Shown one piece after another: positions 1 to 6,397 of a stretch of DNA of 7,484 bases. The stretch is taken from contig JACCTI010000344.1 in the NCBI GenBank assembly GCA_013812515.1, positions 1 to 7,484 of the forward strand. Reading direction: 5' to 3'. The stretch is from Chthoniobacterales bacterium (GTDB lineage Bacteria > Verrucomicrobiota > Verrucomicrobiia > Chthoniobacterales > UBA10450). A program made the translations under genes and the position numbers. Position 1 is the first letter of the stretch. Every line of letters starts with the position of its first letter. Below the pieces are notes generated by a model. It saw nothing but the letters and a program-made list of their open reading frames with translations, was not told where the DNA came from and ran no database searches.

Positions 1-2307
1 TTGCGCGAGAGCACCGACGTCTTCGCCGACGTCGCGGCGGTCCAGTTCGCGCTCGCGGGGCTCGGGCGGCAGGAAGGGATGCGCAGGAGCTTCGCGTTCC
101 TCACCTCCGAGAACTTCTTCAGCATGATGGGCGTGAAACCGTTCGCGGGCCGTTTTTACAATGCCGAGGAGTCACGGCCGAACGCGAACATTCCGGTAGT
201 CGTCGCGAGCTACACCTATTGGAAACGCATGGGCGGCAAACCGGATTTCGTCGGCAGCACGCTGTATGTGAATGGGAAGCCGTACACGGTGATCGGCATC
301 ACGCCGGAAGGTTTCAGCGGCATCAGCGCGTTACTCGCGCCGGACGTCTGGCTGCCCTTCGGGATGTATACACAGCTGGGTTCGGCCTTCAGCGACGACA
401 CCGGCCTGACGGATTTGGCCATGCCAAAAAACTACACGCTCAATGTCGTCGCGCGCCTCGGCTCCGGCTTGACCGTCGAGAGTGTGAAATCGCGCCTGCC
501 GGTGCTCGCGCAACGTATTAACGCGATTCAGCCGCCAGATTCCGGCGCGCCGCGCGAACTACAGGTGCAAACGCCTTCGCGTTTCAGCATCAGCACCACG
601 CCATCCGAGGACGGACCCATCGGTCTAATGGGTGGATTAATGATGGCGATGGCCGGCGCGGTCTTGCTCATCGCGAGCTTGAATCTCGCGAACATGTTGC
701 TCGCCCGCGGCACAGCCCGCGCGAAAGAAATGGCGATCCGGCTTGCGCTCGGATCCTCCCGCTGGCTGATCGTCCGGCAGCTTCTCTGCGAAGGTCTCCT
801 GCTCGCGCTGCTCGGTGGCGCGCTCGGACTACTCGTTAGTCTATGGAGCAACAAGCTCCTGCTCTCCTCGCTCGGTTCGCTCTTCGGCTCGATGAGCTTC
901 TCCATCGTGGTGCCGCTGAAGCCGGACGCGGTCGTGCTCGGGGGGACGTTCCTCTTCTGCCTTGGCGCTACGCTTCTCTTCAGCCTCGGCCCGGCGTTGA
1001 AAGCGACCAGGGCTGATCTCGTGAACGACCTGAAACAGCAAGTGGGTGAACCGGCACACGTGGGACGCTTGAACCGCTTCTTTTCCCCGCGTCATCTGCT
1101 TGTCATGGCGCAGATCGCTCTCTCGCTCATGCTGCTCTTCAGCGGTGGACTTTTCTTCCGCGGCGCAATGAAAGCCGGCGGCGTCGATCTCGGATTCGAA
1201 CCGCGCGACGGGGTCGTTGCGGAGATGGATTTCACGTTGGGTAATACAGACCAGGCCGTCGCCAAGCGTTGGATGTTCGCCGCAGTGCAACGTGCGCGTG
1301 AGCTGCCCGGCGTCCGTGGCGCCGCGCTCTCCACGATGGTTCCGATGGGCAATCTCACGAATGCCAAACGCGTGATGCCGGCAAGCGACGCGCTCGCCGC
1401 GAACGCCGATCCGAACGCGCCGAGTCAGGGCCAGAACGCTCTCTACGCCTCGATCACTCCGGGATACTTCGAGACGATCGGGGTGCGCTTGTTGCGCGGG
1501 CGCGATTTCACACAAGCCGAAGCGGAAAACAAAGACACGCCGAAGGTTGCGATCGTGGATGAAACGATGGCAAAGAAGCTCTTCCCGGGAAGCGAGGCGC
1601 TGGGCCAGCGCATCAAAGGTACGAACGCGCCCACGGACGGGTCCTCGGGCGAGATGGAGATCGTCGGGATCGTAAGCCAGCATCGGCACGAGGTGCTCGA
1701 CAGCAGCATTCCGAAGCGGCTCTTCGTTCCGCTGGCGCAGGCATACAATGGCGCGGTTTACCTGCACGTCCGCACCTCCTCCACGCAGCGCCTGGCGGTC
1801 GCCGCGATGATTGCTACGCTGCGCCAGACATTGCGCAACGTGGACGCCGACCTGCCGGTCCTGCGCATCTCACTCTTCAGCGATTACATCGAGAAGAACG
1901 TTGGCCTCTGGGCGGTGCGGCTCGGCGCGGTCATGTTCGGAGTCTTCGGGGGCATCGCATTGCTGCTCGCGGTCGTCGGAGTCTATGGGGTGAAAGCGTA
2001 CTCTGTTGCGCGGCGCACGCGTGAGATCGGCATTCGCATGGCGCTCGGCGCGCACCCGAGCGATGTCTTCAAGCTCATCATGAAACAAGGCGCGCTCCAG
2101 ACGGCTTTCGCCGTCGGCGTCGGTTCGTTGCTCTCGTTAGGCGCCGGACGGGTCCTAGCGCAGATGCTCTATCAAGTCAGCCCGGCCGATCCAATTGCGC
2201 TCGTTCTTTCGTCCACGCTGCTCGCGTTCGCCGCGCTGCTCGCCTGCTTCATTCCCGCAAGGAGAGCCACACGCGTCAGTCCCATGACTGCCCTGCGGAC
2301 GGAGTGA
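1..2307 (+). CDS. ABC transporter permease, FtsX/MacB (ADOP-like) family, 5' partial
   Basis: This is an inner-membrane permease subunit of the MacB/FtsX superfamily; such proteins use an ATPase partner for export or mechanical signalling, and the substrate here is unknown. The visible part starts inside the first periplasmic MacB-type domain (about residues 1-200, with the conserved GR-F, SY-YW and VNGKPYTVIG patterns). Next comes an FtsX segment with membrane helices near 210-232, 261-283 and 310-333 and the box around RAKEMAIRLALG (about 240-251). Then follow a helix at about 365-388, a second periplasmic domain (about 400-620) and a second FtsX segment with helices near 640-665, 697-715 and 730-752, containing RTREIGIRMALG and ending in PARRATRVSPMTALRTE. 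This duplicated layout matches the 'acidobacterial duplicated orphan permeases' (ADOP), usually about 800 or more residues. The expected N-terminal helix and roughly the first hundred residues are missing, so the gene begins upstream and the TTG at position 1 is not taken as the start. No ATPase gene is in view. Family call firm, substrate unknown. Confidence 0.9.
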   Translation: MRESTDVFADVAAVQFALAGLGRQEGMRRSFAFLTSENFFSMMGVKPFAGRFYNAEESRPNANIPVVVASYTYWKRMGGKPDFVGSTLYVNGKPYTVIGITPEGFSGISALLAPDVWLPFGMYTQLGSAFSDDTGLTDLAMPKNYTLNVVARLGSGLTVESVKSRLPVLAQRINAIQPPDSGAPRELQVQTPSRFSISTTPSEDGPIGLMGGLMMAMAGAVLLIASLNLANMLLARGTARAKEMAIRLALGSSRWLIVRQLLCEGLLLALLGGALGLLVSLWSNKLLLSSLGSLFGSMSFSIVVPLKPDAVVLGGTFLFCLGATLLFSLGPALKATRADLVNDLKQQVGEPAHVGRLNRFFSPRHLLVMAQIALSLMLLFSGGLFFRGAMKAGGVDLGFEPRDGVVAEMDFTLGNTDQAVAKRWMFAAVQRARELPGVRGAALSTMVPMGNLTNAKRVMPASDALAANADPNAPSQGQNALYASITPGYFETIGVRLLRGRDFTQAEAENKDTPKVAIVDETMAKKLFPGSEALGQRIKGTNAPTDGSSGEMEIVGIVSQHRHEVLDSSIPKRLFVPLAQAYNGAVYLHVRTSSTQRLAVAAMIATLRQTLRNVDADLPVLRISLFSDYIEKNVGLWAVRLGAVMFGVFGGIALLLAVVGVYGVKAYSVARRTREIGIRMALGAHPSDVFKLIMKQGALQTAFAVGVGSLLSLGAGRVLAQMLYQVSPADPIALVLSSTLLAFAALLACFIPARRATRVSPMTALRTE
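832..840 (+). repeat. CTCGTTAGt, one-mismatch copy of the recurrent motif
   Basis: This site carries the 8-mer core CTCGTTAG preceded by A, inside the permease gene, where it encodes Leu-Val-Ser. The final G of the 9-mer is replaced by T. Confidence 0.4.
2133..2141 (+). repeat. CTCGTTAGG motif copy
   Basis: Exact 9-mer near the 3' end of the permease gene, in the codons for Ser-Leu-Gly. It uses TTA for Leu, an unusual choice in a gene dominated by CTC and CTG. Confidence 0.5.
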
Positions 2308-2343
2308 GCGGTCGTCATCCCGGTCGGCGACTCTGAGAGGATT

Positions 2344-2357
2344 GCGGCCCGAGCCGC
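2344..2357 (+). other. short GC hairpin upstream of ileS
   Basis: GCGGC and GCCGC form a 5-bp stem around a 4-nt loop in the 141-nt gap between the permease and ileS. No T tract follows, so it is not a classical intrinsic terminator. It could help end permease transcription or be chance in GC-rich DNA. Confidence 0.25.
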
Positions 2358-2387
2358 GTCCACGATGGGTGCCCGCTCCGATGCTTC

Positions 2388-2406
2388 TGCGCCAAATCCC
2401 GGCGCA
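2388..2406 (+). other. perfect 6-bp hairpin in the ileS leader
   Basis: TGCGCC and GGCGCA pair perfectly around a 7-nt loop (AAATCCC), 42 nt before the ileS ATG. A loose pyrimidine tract including TCTTTT follows about 10 nt later. It may be a weak terminator for the permease or a leader structure. There is no T-box specifier/antiterminator architecture, and the gap is too short for one. Confidence 0.3.
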
Positions 2407-2448
2407 CTTTCGGCTGCGTCTTTTCAATGGTAGCGTCGCCGCTTCGCG

Positions 2449-5238
2449 ATGGCCGCCAATTACAAAGAGACGCTGAATCTCCCGAAGACGGCTTTCCCGA
2501 TGAAGGCTAGCCTAACGAGTCGGGAGCCGGAAATCCTGGAGTCATGGGAAGAGACGCGGCTCTACGAGCAAATCCAAAAGGCGCGCGCCGGAGCGGAGTT
2601 GTTCGTGCTCCATGACGGGCCGCCGTTTGCGAATGGCGATGTGCACATGGGCACGGCGCTGAACAAGATCCTGAAGGATCTGGTGGTGAAATCGAAAACC
2701 ATGGCCGGTTTTCGCGCCCCGTATGTGCCGGGCTGGGATTGCCACGGATTGCCGATCGAATACAAGGTGGTGAAAGAGACGCGCGGCCTTTCCCCAGTCG
2801 AAGTGCGGAAACGCTCGGAGGAGTTCGCGCACAAGTTCGTCGACATCCAGCGGGAACAATTCAAACGGCTCGGCGTCTTCGGCGATTGGCGAAATCCATA
2901 TCTCACAATGAGTCCGGCGTATGAAGCGGAAATCCTGCGCGCTTTCGCCGTTTTCGTGGAGAAGGGGCTCGTCTACGAATCGAAGAAGCCGGTCTTCTGG
3001 AGCACGGGAGCGCAGACTGCGCTGGCGGTCGCGGAGGTCGAATATCACGATCGCGAAGACACGGCCGCTTACGTGAAGTTCCCGATTGTCACCGGCGAAC
3101 TGAAGGGGAAGGCAAGCATCGTCATCTGGACGACGACGCCCTGGACATTGCCGGCGAACCTCGCCATCGCACTCCATCCAAAGGAGCTCTACGTCGTGCA
3201 AGAGTTCAATGTGGGAGGGGCCTCAGCGCCCCAACAGCGAGCCGTCGCCGAAGAAGTCGGGGCGCCAAGGCCCCTCCCCCATTCTGAAACACTCGTGCTG
3301 GCGGCATCGCTGATTGATAAGTTTTGCGTGGCCACTGGGTTCAAACCAATCGGTGAACCAATTCAAACCTTCCCCGGAGCAAAGCTCGAGGGTTTTGGGG
3401 TTCAACATCCTTTCCTCCCTCGCACGGCGATCGTGCTCACAGCGGATTTCGTCACGATGGACACCGGCACAGGGCTAGTGCACGTCGCTCCGGGGCACGG
3501 CGAGGATGATTACTCGTTAGGCCAGCGCCATGGTCTTCCGACTCTTTCGCCGGTGGACGATCTCGGCCGCTACACGGAAGAAGCCGGACTGCCGCAGCTC
3601 ACCGGCAAGTACGTTTTTGATGCGAATGCGGAGATCGTCGCGCTCCTGCGCGATCGTCGCATGCTCGTCGCGGAGGAAGTGTACCGGCATTCCTATCCGT
3701 ATTGCTGGCGCTCGAAGACGCCGATCATATTCCGCGCCGTCGAGCAGTTCTTCATCCGGATCGATGAGCTGCGCCCCAAAGCGCTCCGCGCCATCCAGGA
3801 TGTGCAATGGCTTCCGCCCTGGGGCGAGAACCGCATTGCCGGCACGGTGGAATCGCGGCCTGACTGGGTCATCTCGCGGCAACGCAGCTGGGGTGTGCCG
3901 CTGCCGGTGTTCTACTCCGCGGAAGGCGCGGCAATCCTCAATGCGAGTTGGATTCGCAAACTGGCGGACATCATCGCGCAGCGCGGATCGAACATCTGGT
4001 TTGAGCTCGACGACAAAGCGCTCTCTCGCGAGCTCGGCTTGCCTGCAGGGACGCGTCACCGCAATGACACGATCGACGTTTGGATCGATTCCGGCGTCAG
4101 CCATCAAGCGGTGCTCGCCACGCATCCGGAGCTGCGGGATCCCGCCGACATGTATCTCGAAGCGACGGACCAGCACCGCGGCTGGTTCCAGTCATCGCTC
4201 CTGACGAGCGTGGCGCTGCACGACCGTGCGCCATACAAGGCGTGCGTTACGCATGGGTTCGTGGTTGACGTCGACGGAAAAAAGATTTCGAAGTCGAGCA
4301 GCTACAGCAAGCCGATGGACGCGGGTCACTTCGTTGGCAAATACGGCGCTGACATCGTGCGCCTCTGGGTGAGCAGCGTGAACTACACCGACGACGTCCC
4401 GTTTTCGGAAGAATTGTTCACGCGGCTCGGGGACACGTACCGGCGGATCAGGAATACGCTGCGGATTCTGTTGGGGAATCTTTCGGATTCTGAATCAGGA
4501 AAGCAGGAAAACAGGAATGGGAAGGTTACCCTGGTTGATCGTTGGATCCTGCATCGACTCCAGCAGGTGATCGCGGATTGCCTTGAGGCCTATGCCGCCT
4601 ACGAATTTCACAAGGTCTACCACACGCTGAACGAATTCTGCGCCGTCGATCTCAGCAGCCTCTACGTCGATATCACAAAGGACCGGATGTACTGCGATGC
4701 GCCGGATTCGCCGCGGCGTCGCGCGACGCAAGCGGCCATGCAGGAAATCTTCGAAGCATTAACGAAGCTCCTCGCGCCGATTCTCGCCTTTACCGCCGAA
4801 GAAGCGTGGGGTTATCTCGGGCGGGGTGGCTCCGTGCATCTCCAACAGTTCCCTTTACCTAACGAGTCTCTGCGTGATGCGGGGGCCGAGCACGCCGTCA
4901 ATCAACTCCTGAAGCTTCGCGGCGTTATTGGCCAGGCCGTCGAGCAGGCGCGGCAGGAGAAGCTGATCGGAAATGCGCTCGAAGCAGCCGTCATCTTGCG
5001 TGGCGACACCGCGTCCATTCGCGAAATGCCGAAGGCCGAGATTGAGGAATTTTTTATTCTGAGCGACCTCACGCTGGAACAGGCGGAGGAGACATCCGCT
5101 TCCATCTCGGGGACGGCGCATCAGAAATGCGTCCGCTGCTGGCGCCATCGTCCAACCGTCGGCCAGAGCGTTGAGCACCCGGAGCTCTGCGATCGTTGCG
5201 AAGAGGTCGTGCGGCACTCCGTTGCGTTGAACCGATGA
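2449..5238 (+). CDS. ileS: isoleucyl-tRNA synthetase (IleRS, bacterial type with C-terminal zinc site)
   Basis: This cytosolic class I aminoacyl-tRNA synthetase joins isoleucine to tRNA-Ile with ATP and hydrolyses mischarged Val-tRNA. At 929 residues it is about the usual bacterial length. The N-terminal YKETLNLPKTAFPMKA is typical and supports the ATG at 2449, although no Shine-Dalgarno precedes it. The HIGH box reads HMGT (66-69) within HDGPPFANGDVHMGT. The CP1 editing domain has WTTTPWTLPAN (227-237) and a DTGTGLVHVAPGHGEDDY block (338-355). DVWIDSG and the DQHRGWF box (574-580) follow, then the KMSKS loop as KISKS (612-616), an anticodon-binding helical domain, and a zinc site with Cys894, Cys897, Cys914 and Cys917. 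Two oddities stand out. About 25 extra residues (254-278) in CP1 are encoded by a palindromic element. A tandem-repeat-encoded linker lies near residues 683-690. The stop overlaps the lspA start, so the two are translated from one transcript. Confidence 0.98.
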   Translation: MAANYKETLNLPKTAFPMKASLTSREPEILESWEETRLYEQIQKARAGAELFVLHDGPPFANGDVHMGTALNKILKDLVVKSKTMAGFRAPYVPGWDCHGLPIEYKVVKETRGLSPVEVRKRSEEFAHKFVDIQREQFKRLGVFGDWRNPYLTMSPAYEAEILRAFAVFVEKGLVYESKKPVFWSTGAQTALAVAEVEYHDREDTAAYVKFPIVTGELKGKASIVIWTTTPWTLPANLAIALHPKELYVVQEFNVGGASAPQQRAVAEEVGAPRPLPHSETLVLAASLIDKFCVATGFKPIGEPIQTFPGAKLEGFGVQHPFLPRTAIVLTADFVTMDTGTGLVHVAPGHGEDDYSLGQRHGLPTLSPVDDLGRYTEEAGLPQLTGKYVFDANAEIVALLRDRRMLVAEEVYRHSYPYCWRSKTPIIFRAVEQFFIRIDELRPKALRAIQDVQWLPPWGENRIAGTVESRPDWVISRQRSWGVPLPVFYSAEGAAILNASWIRKLADIIAQRGSNIWFELDDKALSRELGLPAGTRHRNDTIDVWIDSGVSHQAVLATHPELRDPADMYLEATDQHRGWFQSSLLTSVALHDRAPYKACVTHGFVVDVDGKKISKSSSYSKPMDAGHFVGKYGADIVRLWVSSVNYTDDVPFSEELFTRLGDTYRRIRNTLRILLGNLSDSESGKQENRNGKVTLVDRWILHRLQQVIADCLEAYAAYEFHKVYHTLNEFCAVDLSSLYVDITKDRMYCDAPDSPRRRATQAAMQEIFEALTKLLAPILAFTAEEAWGYLGRGGSVHLQQFPLPNESLRDAGAEHAVNQLLKLRGVIGQAVEQARQEKLIGNALEAAVILRGDTASIREMPKAEIEEFFILSDLTLEQAEETSASISGTAHQKCVRCWRHRPTVGQSVEHPELCDRCEEVVRHSVALNR
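2511..2519 (-). repeat. CTCGTTAGG motif copy (minus strand)
   Basis: CCTAACGAG on the plus strand, near the 5' end of ileS, spanning the codons for Ser-Leu-Thr-Ser. The minus-strand reading is preceded by A, as at three other copies. Confidence 0.5.
3208..3283. repeat. REP-like palindromic element inserted in frame in ileS
   Basis: Two 25-nt arms (3208-3232 and 3259-3283) are inverted copies with 22 of 25 positions paired. Mismatches are at 3212/3279, 3224/3267 and 3225/3266. The core arm is GGGAGGGGCCT followed by GCGCCCC, and a 26-nt loop separates the arms. The element translates as residues 254-278 of IleRS, rich in Gly, Ala, Pro, Gln and Glu, with no stop codon. As remembered, E. coli IleRS passes from its YALVQ strand to VILAKDLV across only about five residues here, whereas this protein has about 27 between YVVQEF and TLVLAASLI. 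The simplest inference is that a miniature palindromic element inserted and was kept because it left the frame open. The insertion mechanism and any copies elsewhere in the genome cannot be seen from this window. Confidence 0.8.
3513..3521 (+). repeat. CTCGTTAGG motif copy
   Basis: Exact 9-mer, preceded by A, directly after the HGEDDY editing-domain block of ileS. It encodes Ser-Leu-Gly with a rare TTA codon, as at 2133. Confidence 0.5.
4496..4519 (+). repeat. 8-bp tandem repeat, three units, in ileS
   Basis: Three consecutive 8-mers read CAGGAAAG, CAGGAAAA and CAGGAATG. They are A-rich compared with the surrounding GC-rich gene. In the protein they give the polar linker GKQENRNG between the catalytic core (ending RNTLRILLGNL) and the anticodon-binding domain (starting LVDRW). 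The linker is about as long as in E. coli IleRS, so this is divergent filler rather than a clear insertion. Confidence 0.5.
4858..4866 (-). repeat. CTCGTTAGG motif copy (minus strand)
   Basis: CCTAACGAG on the plus strand falls exactly on the codons Pro-Asn-Glu in the 3' part of ileS. The minus-strand reading is preceded by A. Its reading frame and amino acids differ from the other copies. Confidence 0.5.
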
Positions 5239-5723
5239 GATTCCTCCTCCTGCTCTCGGTTCCGCTTTACGCGCTCGACCAGGCAACGAAGTGGCTGGCC
5301 CTGCACCACATCCTGCCGGAGGAACCGCGCATCCTCGTGCCCGACTTCTTTGCGCTCGTCTTCGTCACGAATACCGGAGCCGCCTTCGGTTCATTTAAGA
5401 ACAACAACCTCTTCTTTATCGCGCTTTCCTGTGCGGCGCTGATCTTCGTGCTCACGCTCTTGCTCCGCCGGCATTCCAGCGATCCCTGGCGCGATGTTTC
5501 ACTCGCGTTGCTCCTCGCGGGCGTATGCGGCAATCTGACGGACCGCTTGCTGCACGGTCACGTGATTGATTTTCTCCTCTTCGATTTGCACGTGCCGTTC
5601 GCGAATCCCTGGCCTGCTTTCAACGTCGCCGACGCCTGCATTTGCATCGCCGTGATCTGCTTCAGCATCCACACACTCCGGCAGAGCCGATCTGAGCGCA
5701 TGACGACGGCTACCGCGGAGTAA
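5235..5723 (+). CDS. lspA: lipoprotein signal peptidase (signal peptidase II)
   Basis: This inner-membrane aspartyl protease removes the signal peptide from diacylglyceryl-modified prolipoproteins. The 162 residues match the family length, with four membrane helices near residues 3-23, 58-78, 86-105 and 131-149. Family motifs are present in order: DQATK (15-19), VTNTGAAFGSF (44-54), GNLTDRLLHGHVIDF (99-113) and FNVADACIC (129-137). By alignment to known LspA proteins, the catalytic pair should be Asp112 and Asp133. The start at 5235 is chosen because it gives the normal short N-terminus MRFLLLL and an ATGA overlap with the ileS stop. An upstream in-frame ATG at 5196 would add 13 charged residues inside ileS. 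No Shine-Dalgarno is visible, so translational coupling to ileS is likely. The ileS-lspA pairing is common in bacteria and supports the call. Confidence 0.97.
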   Translation: MRFLLLLSVPLYALDQATKWLALHHILPEEPRILVPDFFALVFVTNTGAAFGSFKNNNLFFIALSCAALIFVLTLLLRRHSSDPWRDVSLALLLAGVCGNLTDRLLHGHVIDFLLFDLHVPFANPWPAFNVADACICIAVICFSIHTLRQSRSERMTTATAE

Positions 5724-5766
5724 GCCGCCGCCAGCACATGTGGCTCAGAAAGCTCCCGGCGCTTTG

Positions 5767-5818
5767 TAGCCGGGGGGCGCCGAAACCATGACGCAGCCGG
5801 GGTCAACGCCTCCGGCTA
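5767..5818. repeat. REP-like GC-rich palindromic element between convergent genes
   Basis: TAGCCGG (5767-5773) and CAGCCGG (5794-5800) can each pair with CCGGCTA (5812-5818). The inner hairpin at 5795-5817 has an 8-bp stem including one G-T pair and a 7-nt loop. The outer pairing, 5767-5779 with 5807-5818, gives 12 pairs with one bulged G. A third stem, CGGCGC (5757-5762) with GCGCCG (5777-5782), overlaps the left arm and would compete. It is the dominant structure in the 107-bp gap where lspA and the acetyltransferase gene converge, so it may act as a two-way transcription block. It lacks a T tract. Its sequence differs from the palindrome inside ileS. Confidence 0.6.
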
Positions 5819-5830
5819 AACCTTGGGGCT

Positions 5831-6343
5831 CTAGATGATTGCCGGTGCCGGCCGATTCTCGTTGCTCGTCGCGTAGATCTTCATCCCGCGCGCCTCATAG
5901 TTCCGGAGCGCCGCGGGATGATCGAGAGAGCAGGTATGGACCCAGACACGTCCGGCATTCCACACCCAGGCTTGTTCAAGCGCGTTCGTGAGAAGCGGAC
6001 CACCGAGCGCGCGTCCGATGAACTCCGACGCAAGCCCGAAATACGCGATCTCCACCTCACCTGCATTTTTGTGCAACTCATAGTAGCCCGCGATCGCGCC
6101 ACCGTGAAAGGCGAGAAATGTTCGGAGCGCCGGAGAGCCGGCATAATTTTGCCAGCGTTCGTCCGACCAGGAGCGCTTGTCGGTCCAGCCCCACGAGTCG
6201 CCGATGTAGAGGTAGAGAAAGCGATTCACCTGCCATTGCCGGACCGTCGCCTCGCGCACGGCGAAATGATCGTCCGTCGAATGTCGCGGCTTTAAATCCG
6301 CCGGCGAAGTCATCTCCAGGTAAGTGGTCGTTACAGCCTGCAT
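5831..6343 (-). CDS. GNAT-family N-acetyltransferase
   Basis: This is a probable cytosolic acetyl-CoA-dependent acetyltransferase of 170 residues, with no visible clue to the substrate. The N-terminal part contains a Trp/Tyr-rich stretch around RFLYLYIGDSWGWTD (41-55). It is followed by the GNAT core: strand FLAFHGGAIAGYYEL (76-90), strand EVEIAYFGL (96-104), the acetyl-CoA loop and helix with the IGRALGG turn (109-115) and PLLTNALEQAW, then RVWVHTCSLDHPAALRNYEARGMKIY (132-157), a textbook GNAT C-terminal pattern. The ATG at 6343 is chosen because it is the first start after the antiporter stop, 46 bp upstream. The reading frame stays open to 6496, but that would overlap the antiporter and add 51 residues unlike the family. 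No Shine-Dalgarno is seen. It is probably co-transcribed with the antiporter, though a shared function is not evident. Small-molecule or protein N-acetylation are both possible. Confidence 0.85.
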   Translation of the reverse strand: MQAVTTTYLEMTSPADLKPRHSTDDHFAVREATVRQWQVNRFLYLYIGDSWGWTDKRSWSDERWQNYAGSPALRTFLAFHGGAIAGYYELHKNAGEVEIAYFGLASEFIGRALGGPLLTNALEQAWVWNAGRVWVHTCSLDHPAALRNYEARGMKIYATSNENRPAPAII

Positions 6344-6388
6344 GCCGCGCTGGAAATTAAATGCCGTCCAACGAGGCTGGCCGAAGAA

Positions 6389-6397
6389 CCTAACGAG
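6389..6397 (-). repeat. CTCGTTAGG motif copy at the antiporter stop codon
   Basis: The minus-strand reading CTCGTTAGG contains the TAG stop of the Ca2+/H+ antiporter gene (6392-6390) and runs one base into the gap before the acetyltransferase. It is the only copy not fully inside coding sequence. Confidence 0.5.

Noticed and set aside
1..3. TTG at the left edge as the start of the permease
   Set aside because: The protein begins in the middle of the first periplasmic domain without its N-terminal helix, so the gene continues upstream.
841..1767. 308-codon open frame on the minus strand opposite the permease
   Set aside because: Its protein is rich in Arg, Glu and His with no domain pattern, as expected for an antisense shadow of a GC-rich gene; the plus strand encodes a clear FtsX-type permease.
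2408..2436. Possible sigma-70 promoter TTTCGG, 17-nt spacer, TAGCGT before ileS
   Set aside because: The spacing is right, but both boxes match the consensus poorly; it is not better than chance.
2308..2448. T-box or other riboswitch controlling ileS
   Set aside because: The gap is too short and has no T-box sequence, specifier loop or antiterminator.
2542..4176. Two 219-codon minus-strand open frames and a 224-codon plus-strand frame within ileS
   Set aside because: They overlap a complete, motif-verified ileS, are low in complexity and resemble no family.
5196..5234. Upstream ATG as the lspA start
   Set aside because: It adds 13 charged residues not seen in LspA proteins and lies deep in ileS; the ATGA overlap at 5235 fits better.
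5730..5744. GCCA/TGGC hairpin around CACATGTG just after lspA as a terminator
   Set aside because: The stem is only 4 bp and no T tract follows.
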